DNA from: Pogonophryne albipinna
Taxonomy: Eukaryota > Chordata > Actinopteri > Perciformes > Artedidraconidae
DNA: 64,000 nucleotides
Direction: 5' to 3'
Assembly (NCBI GenBank): GCA_028583405.1
Contig: CM053251.1
Coordinates: 7,840,102-7,904,101, forward strand
Made by a program: the position numbers and the translations under genes. The stretch's first letter is position 1; the number at the start of each line of letters is the position of its first letter. Positions 1 to 64,000 of the stretch are shown here, piece by piece. The notes beneath the pieces are model-generated. The model was not told the origin of the DNA and searched no databases. It saw only the letters and a list, made by a program, of their open reading frames with translations.

Positions 1-57546
<57,546 letters not shown>

Positions 57547-57841
57547 GTTGTCGGTGAAAACAGAAGTTTAGTACCAAATGTGTAAACGTTGTCCCTATCT
57601 GAAGCCTGTGCACGGCATGGTAGCTGCGCTCAGCGGCGTCCCCTCGTCTCTCTGAACTCCTTCATGTCCTCTGGAGGGGGCGGGGGGTCTGCAGCTTTTC
57701 GACGCTGCACAGCTGGGAGGCTGTCTGAAACCCCCTCTGCATGTGTGAACTTCCCCTTCCTCCCTCTGTGACACTGTTTCCACAGAGGTGGTCGTACAAT
57801 GTGCGTAAGCCTTCCCCTTGCTGCTTATCAAGTTTTAACAC

Positions 57842-57849
57842 TTTATATA
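57842..57849 (-). promoter_or_regulatory. Candidate TATA box for vav3
   Basis: TATATAAA on the minus strand, about 300 bp upstream of the vav3 ATG. It predicts a start near 57812 and a 5' UTR of about 265 nt with two short upstream ORFs. Position and motif only; no transcript evidence. Confidence 0.45.
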
Positions 57850-59394
57850 GGAAGCTCTTCTAGCTGTTGGCACCAATTTTAAGTAATTTCACATACATAA
57901 TCTAAATGGAAATTGGCTTTTCATTCAATATAAAGCATTTTTTAATAAATCTATTATTTCTGAACGATTGCTTAATAAACTAGGCCTCTATGCCCATCAC
58001 ATGTTCCTAAACCCATTTTTTTTTTTAAAGAATTTGTTTTAAGAAATATATGCATTGTCTGAAACAGTAATCCAAAATCCCACTAATGCATATAATGAAA
58101 AAAAGATATCAATCCAAAATTTAGATTTTCCTCGATAAATGTTGATCAACGGCAATTTGTGACAGTTAAACCTACTAACTATTTTAGTACTTTTTCTTCA
58201 TTCAAAAACAGTGTATCTATTTATTCTATGAAAAACTGTGTGTGTTGCAGTAATCCCTCAATCACCCACTACCAGTTGACATTCCATGTGGATTATAGAC
58301 AGTTTTGACAGGTGACTGTAATCTGAGTTATTAGAGAAACTGTGAAAACTGTTTTTGTGTTTTTTACAAGTCAGATATAGTAAAGAATCGAGGGATAACA
58401 AATATGGGGAGAAGGACATCCTCCTTCCATGGGATTTACTGTAGATCGCTGTCATCAAGGCCACGACATAAACACAGGAAGGAAGCGGAGGGATTCCCAT
58501 CTTGTTTCACCCTAAATGAGGGAGACAGATGTTTCCGCAGATATTGGCTCATAAACTACAACTTCTTATATAAGAGTAGGTTTAGCAAGGAAACTTGCCC
58601 TCTTGATTACTTAAAGGGGACATATGAAAAACATATTTTTCTGATGCTTTTGCATATTTGGGCATTTTGAGACATTATAATATACAGTACTGCCCCTTTC
58701 TTAATATCTCCACCCTCTACTTGAGATCTACTGTAAACGTGCAGCAAATTTTTCTCACAATATATTCAGAGAACTGCTGGGCTATTTTGCAATGGGGGTT
58801 TAAGACAGGTAATAGACAAGTGCCAGTGTTTTAAACAGAGGGTGAAAACCAAGCAACAACCTCATGTGAAGCTTATGCAGAAGTGCCATGAATGCAGTTC
58901 ATCAAATGGCTACTTGAAACTACAAAAACAAGTCAATCTCCATAAAACCCCTATGTTAATTGCCCAACTTTCCAGCAGTAATAAGTTGGTCCCTGTAGCT
59001 TAACTCCCTATTCATGACCATTTTAGGGGGGCTACATTCAATATAACACCCCTGTGTATTTTTTACTAAGGCTTGAAGTTACAAATTATTAGGGTGGCGT
59101 CTATTTTGAGTGACAGCTGGATGCCATCTTGGGGTCTGCTCTGTTGTGTGACCTGGCATGATCAATTCCACTATGATGCCCATTATACGATTAGCTTTGA
59201 GTTAGACGGTGGCATCACTGCCAGAATGTCACCAGCCAGAGCCGCTCACATTGAACTTGACAACAGATCTTCAGAGATCTATGGGTCATATGATTCAGAC
59301 TATGTGTTGTATGTATTATATCCTGAATACAGGTATATTATTTTGATAAATTAAGCATTAAAGAGAACAGTTATATTTCTATCAGATTTTTTTA
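57850..59394. other. vav3-dcaf8 intergenic, no gene recognised
   Basis: AT-rich. TTAAAGGGGACATAT at 58612 resembles the left end of a TTAA-type element, but no matching right end was found. Confidence 0.4.
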
Positions 59395-60705
59395 AGTATG
59401 ATTTATAGACTGAACCAGAAGCCCTGGACAAACGGTTAGGTCTGTGTCAAGCTGAAAGTGTGGCCTATCGCACACAGAGGCAGAGATTTGGACAAGTAGG
59501 AACTCAAGGTACGTGCTCCGCAGAGCCATTAGCAGTGCAAAGAGAAACTACAAAGTGGAGTCTAAATGCTCTGACGACAGCGGGGTGCCATGTGGGCGGG
59601 ACTAAGAACAATGACTGACTGCAAAGGGACATCAGGTGGTGCTGGGGGATTGTCTGTGTGTCTCTCCCAGATGAGCTGAACTCTTTTTATGTACATTTTG
59701 AGAGCAGCCATGCTGTACAGAAGGCCCACGAGCCATTTTTAAAAGGGCAGATGTTGAGATCCTTTAAGGGTTCATCCGCACCAGGCTCCTAGACCTGATG
59801 GCATCCCTGGCCCTGTTCTCAGGGTGTGTGCAGTTCAGCTGGCAGAGGTGTTCACGGACATATATCAACAGGGCACTGCTGCATAGTCCCCGCATGTTTC
59901 AAATCCTCCACCATCGTTCCTGTCCCCAAAAAGACTAAAACACCAGCCTCAATGAATACCACCCAGTGGCACTCCCTTCCATCGTCATTCGTGCTTTGTG
60001 CGGTTAGTCAAAACCCACATCACCTCCTCCCTCCCTGACCCCATGGACCCCCTGCAGTTTGCCTACAGAGCAAACAGGTCCACAGACGCCATAGCCCTCA
60101 CCATCCACACTACCCTCTCATAAATGAACACATGTGGGAATGCTGTTCATTGACTACAGGTCAGCTTTTAACACCATTGTGCCCTCCAAGCTTGTCATCT
60201 AGCTCAGCAGCGTCCTCTGTGATTGGATCCTGAACTTCCTGACGGGCAGACCCCAGGCCGTCCTCCACCCTGATCCTCAACACCGGAGCACCTCAGGGTT
60301 GTGAGCTCAGCCCTCTCCTGTACTCCCTTTTCACACATGACCGCATGGCCACACACAGCTCCAACACCATTGTGAAGTTTGCTGACGACACGACTGTCAT
60401 CGGCCTGATCACCGATGGCGACGAGACGCTGTAGAGAGAGGAGGTCAGACAATTTATTTATCTTAATGTTAATCACCACAATAAACAGTAATGTTTTCAC
60501 TACAATATTTAAATGTACATATTCTATTCTACTGTATATTCTTGCACTATTTTTGTTATTTTATTTTTTGTATTCTTATTTTTGAATTTGTTTTATGTCA
60601 TATATATATATATGTTGCATTGTTGGAAGGACTTAAGATTTCCATTGCTATATCTACACTATAGCATCAGTGTGCATATGACAATAAAGCCTTTGAACTT
60701 GATAC
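59395..60705 (+). pseudogene. Decayed LINE reverse transcriptase and 3' tail
   Basis: Broken plus-strand frames contain recognisable non-LTR RT pieces: IVPVPKKTKTPASMN, STLILNTGAPQGCELSPLLY (RT core) and KFADDTTVIGLITDGDET (catalytic FADD box). Stops interrupt every frame. The tail ends ATGACAATAAAGCCTTTGAA. L2/CR1-like by appearance. Confidence 0.8.
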
Positions 60706-60720
60706 TGTTTATAATGTATA

Positions 60721-61203
60721 CAGTGGTGTGAAGTAGATGTACTCAAGTACTGTACTTAAGTACTATTTTGTATATGTATACTTAACTTTTCAATTGTATG
60801 CTACTCTATACTTCTACTCAACAGCATTTTGGAAGAATTTATTTTACTTCATTAAAACATTTTAACAGCCATAGTTACCAGCTACTGTTAAAACACATGG
60901 CATTTGTATATGACATAGTGCAGTATTGAACTAGCAATATATATTGAAAATAAATCTAAAACTGTCTTAATATAACAAACTGCAACATTTAAATGCTATA
61001 ATAATATGATAGTTTCACCACAGCCATTGTGCATAATGGGTACAGTACTTTTCATATTTTAAGTACATTTAGCTGACAATACTTCTGTACTTCACTTGAG
61101 CAACATTTTGAATCAAAGACTTTCCCTTGAAATGGAATATTTTCCAATCAAAGTGTTTCTACCTTTACTAAAGTAAAGAATCTAAGTACTTCTTCCTCCT
61201 CTG
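60721..61203. mobile_element. hAT-like MITE abutting the dcaf8 promoter
   Basis: Left end CAGTGGTGTGAAGTA, then CAAGTACTGTACTTAAGTAC. The right end is an imperfect inverse (AAGTACTTCTTCCTCCTCTG). No clean 8-bp duplication. This is a known fish repeat style built on AAGTAC motifs. Confidence 0.55.
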
Positions 61204-61254
61204 TATCATGGATGTTTAATGTATACAGTATTATTTTTGTAATTGTACTGTAAA

Positions 61255-61295
61255 CTTCCGGCGAAAAAAACCGAAACAAGCACGACACCGGAAAT
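61255..61295 (+). promoter_or_regulatory. Candidate dcaf8 promoter: two ETS-type sites
   Basis: CTTCCGGCG at 61255-61263 and ACCGGAAAT at 61287-61295, on opposite strands. No TATA box. This is typical of housekeeping promoters. About 250 bp upstream of the inferred exon 1 donor. Confidence 0.45.
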
Positions 61296-61299
61296 GGAA

Positions 61300-61548
61300 C
61301 AAAAAAAACTAAAAAAGAAAGAACCGTCAAAACATAAACAGAGTCGTCAACCTTGCAGTTAGCTTGCTTTATAGTCTCTCTTTTGCAAAAACCTTTATGC
61401 ACGCTTTCCTAATGTCGTGTATTTACGGCCAGAGGATCCCTTGTCACGGCACTTAGCTCAATTGCTAAGCAGTGAGTTGGAGAGCATAAATCTGCAATAA
61501 AGATTAGGACTAAACTGAGAAGTACGCCTCGTCGGGCCTTCGAGAGAG
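61300..61548 (+). other. dcaf8: Inferred non-coding first exon of dcaf8
   Basis: The donor GAGAG|gtaacg at 61548 and the acceptor caaag at 62023 would join a 5' UTR to the ATG exon. The 5' boundary is not visible in sequence. Confidence 0.4.
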
Positions 61549-62059
61549 GTAACGCATGCTATGCTAGTTAGCAACCACGAGCAATGCTTACTGCTTGCCT
61601 TTTGACAACCAGCTGTTTGGTGCTTACGCAGGATTCAGCAGTATTTAGTTTCATTTGTGTTAGCCACACGCAGGCTAGTTAGCATTAGCTCACGACAATA
61701 ACAATGACAGATTGTCAAGCACTGTAGAGGACTGTGCCCTGTTTAAATGCAGTAATAAGCAAGTCAGGCCTGTGAGACAGTTACCAAGCGAGTAAGTTTG
61801 TTTATGTGTTTGCAGGCAGTGGGACTGGGTACTAAAATTAGCCTCGCTGTTAGTTTGGAAGAGCTAACAGGTTACTTGTGCCCCACGGCTCACAGTGCGG
61901 CAACAGATTAGTGACTGCAAGCAAAAGTGTTGGCTTACTAAAGAATACAAGTAGTTTATAATCTCAATAACAGCCCTAGTTAATGTGTTTCGTTAACAAC
62001 CTGCATTTTGTTTTCGATCAAAGGTTCCCCCTCGGGGCGACGCAGGACAAAGAGACACA

Positions 62060-64000
<1,941 letters not shown>

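Noticed and set aside
57595..57831. 78-aa minus-strand ORF upstream of vav3
   Set aside because: Its first codon is TTG, not ATG, and it lies across the presumed 5' UTR. Only the two short ATG uORFs inside the region are worth noting.
58612..58760. Possible TTAA-type element starting TTAAAGGGGACATAT
   Set aside because: No inverted right end or second TTAA at a sensible distance was found.

Overview
The window looks like teleost nuclear DNA, probably percomorph. It has intron-rich vertebrate genes with GT-AG junctions, dense fish-type LINE tails, hAT, Tc1 and TTAA-type DNA elements, and very long dinucleotide arrays. The species is an inference from texture only; no marker gene was available.

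Two protein-coding genes lie head to head. The minus strand carries a complete vav3 (Rho/Rac guanine-nucleotide exchange factor). Twenty-seven coding exons run from the ATG at 57546 down to the stop at 7112. Every splice phase closes, and together they give 844 codons, close to the vertebrate VAV3 length. Domain order is CH, acidic tyrosine segment, DH, PH, C1 zinc finger, SH3, SH2, SH3. The plus strand carries the 5' part of dcaf8 (a WD-repeat substrate receptor of CUL4-DDB1 ligases). Its ATG is at 62060 and four coding exons are visible before the window ends. About 4 kb separates the two start regions. vav3 has a TATA box, and dcaf8 has two ETS-type sites. A decayed LINE and a hAT-like repeat lie between them.

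Region by region: 1-7111 is downstream of vav3, with one LINE tail, a 252-bp CA array and the vav3 3' UTR. 7112-10875 holds the last two vav3 exons. Their intron contains the most unusual object here, a 2.68-kb element with inverted arms of about 760 bp, a 5-bp target duplication and a 298-aa ORF that looks like a FEN/PIN-type nuclease core joined to a CXC cysteine cluster. 10876-21945 is an 11-kb intron filled with DNA transposons: a hAT with an 8-bp duplication, a hAT nested in another hAT, Tc1 debris and a TTAA element. 21946-47346 holds vav3 exons 25 to 3, with microsatellites and smaller repeats. 47347-57342 is the two long 5' introns, including a second TTAA element in which a CA array has expanded. 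57343-63515 is the vav3 start, the intergenic interval and the dcaf8 5' exons.

The best candidate for something undescribed is the long-armed element at 8003-10684. It sits 37 bp inside the last vav3 intron and carries a polyadenylation signal in the vav3 sense direction.
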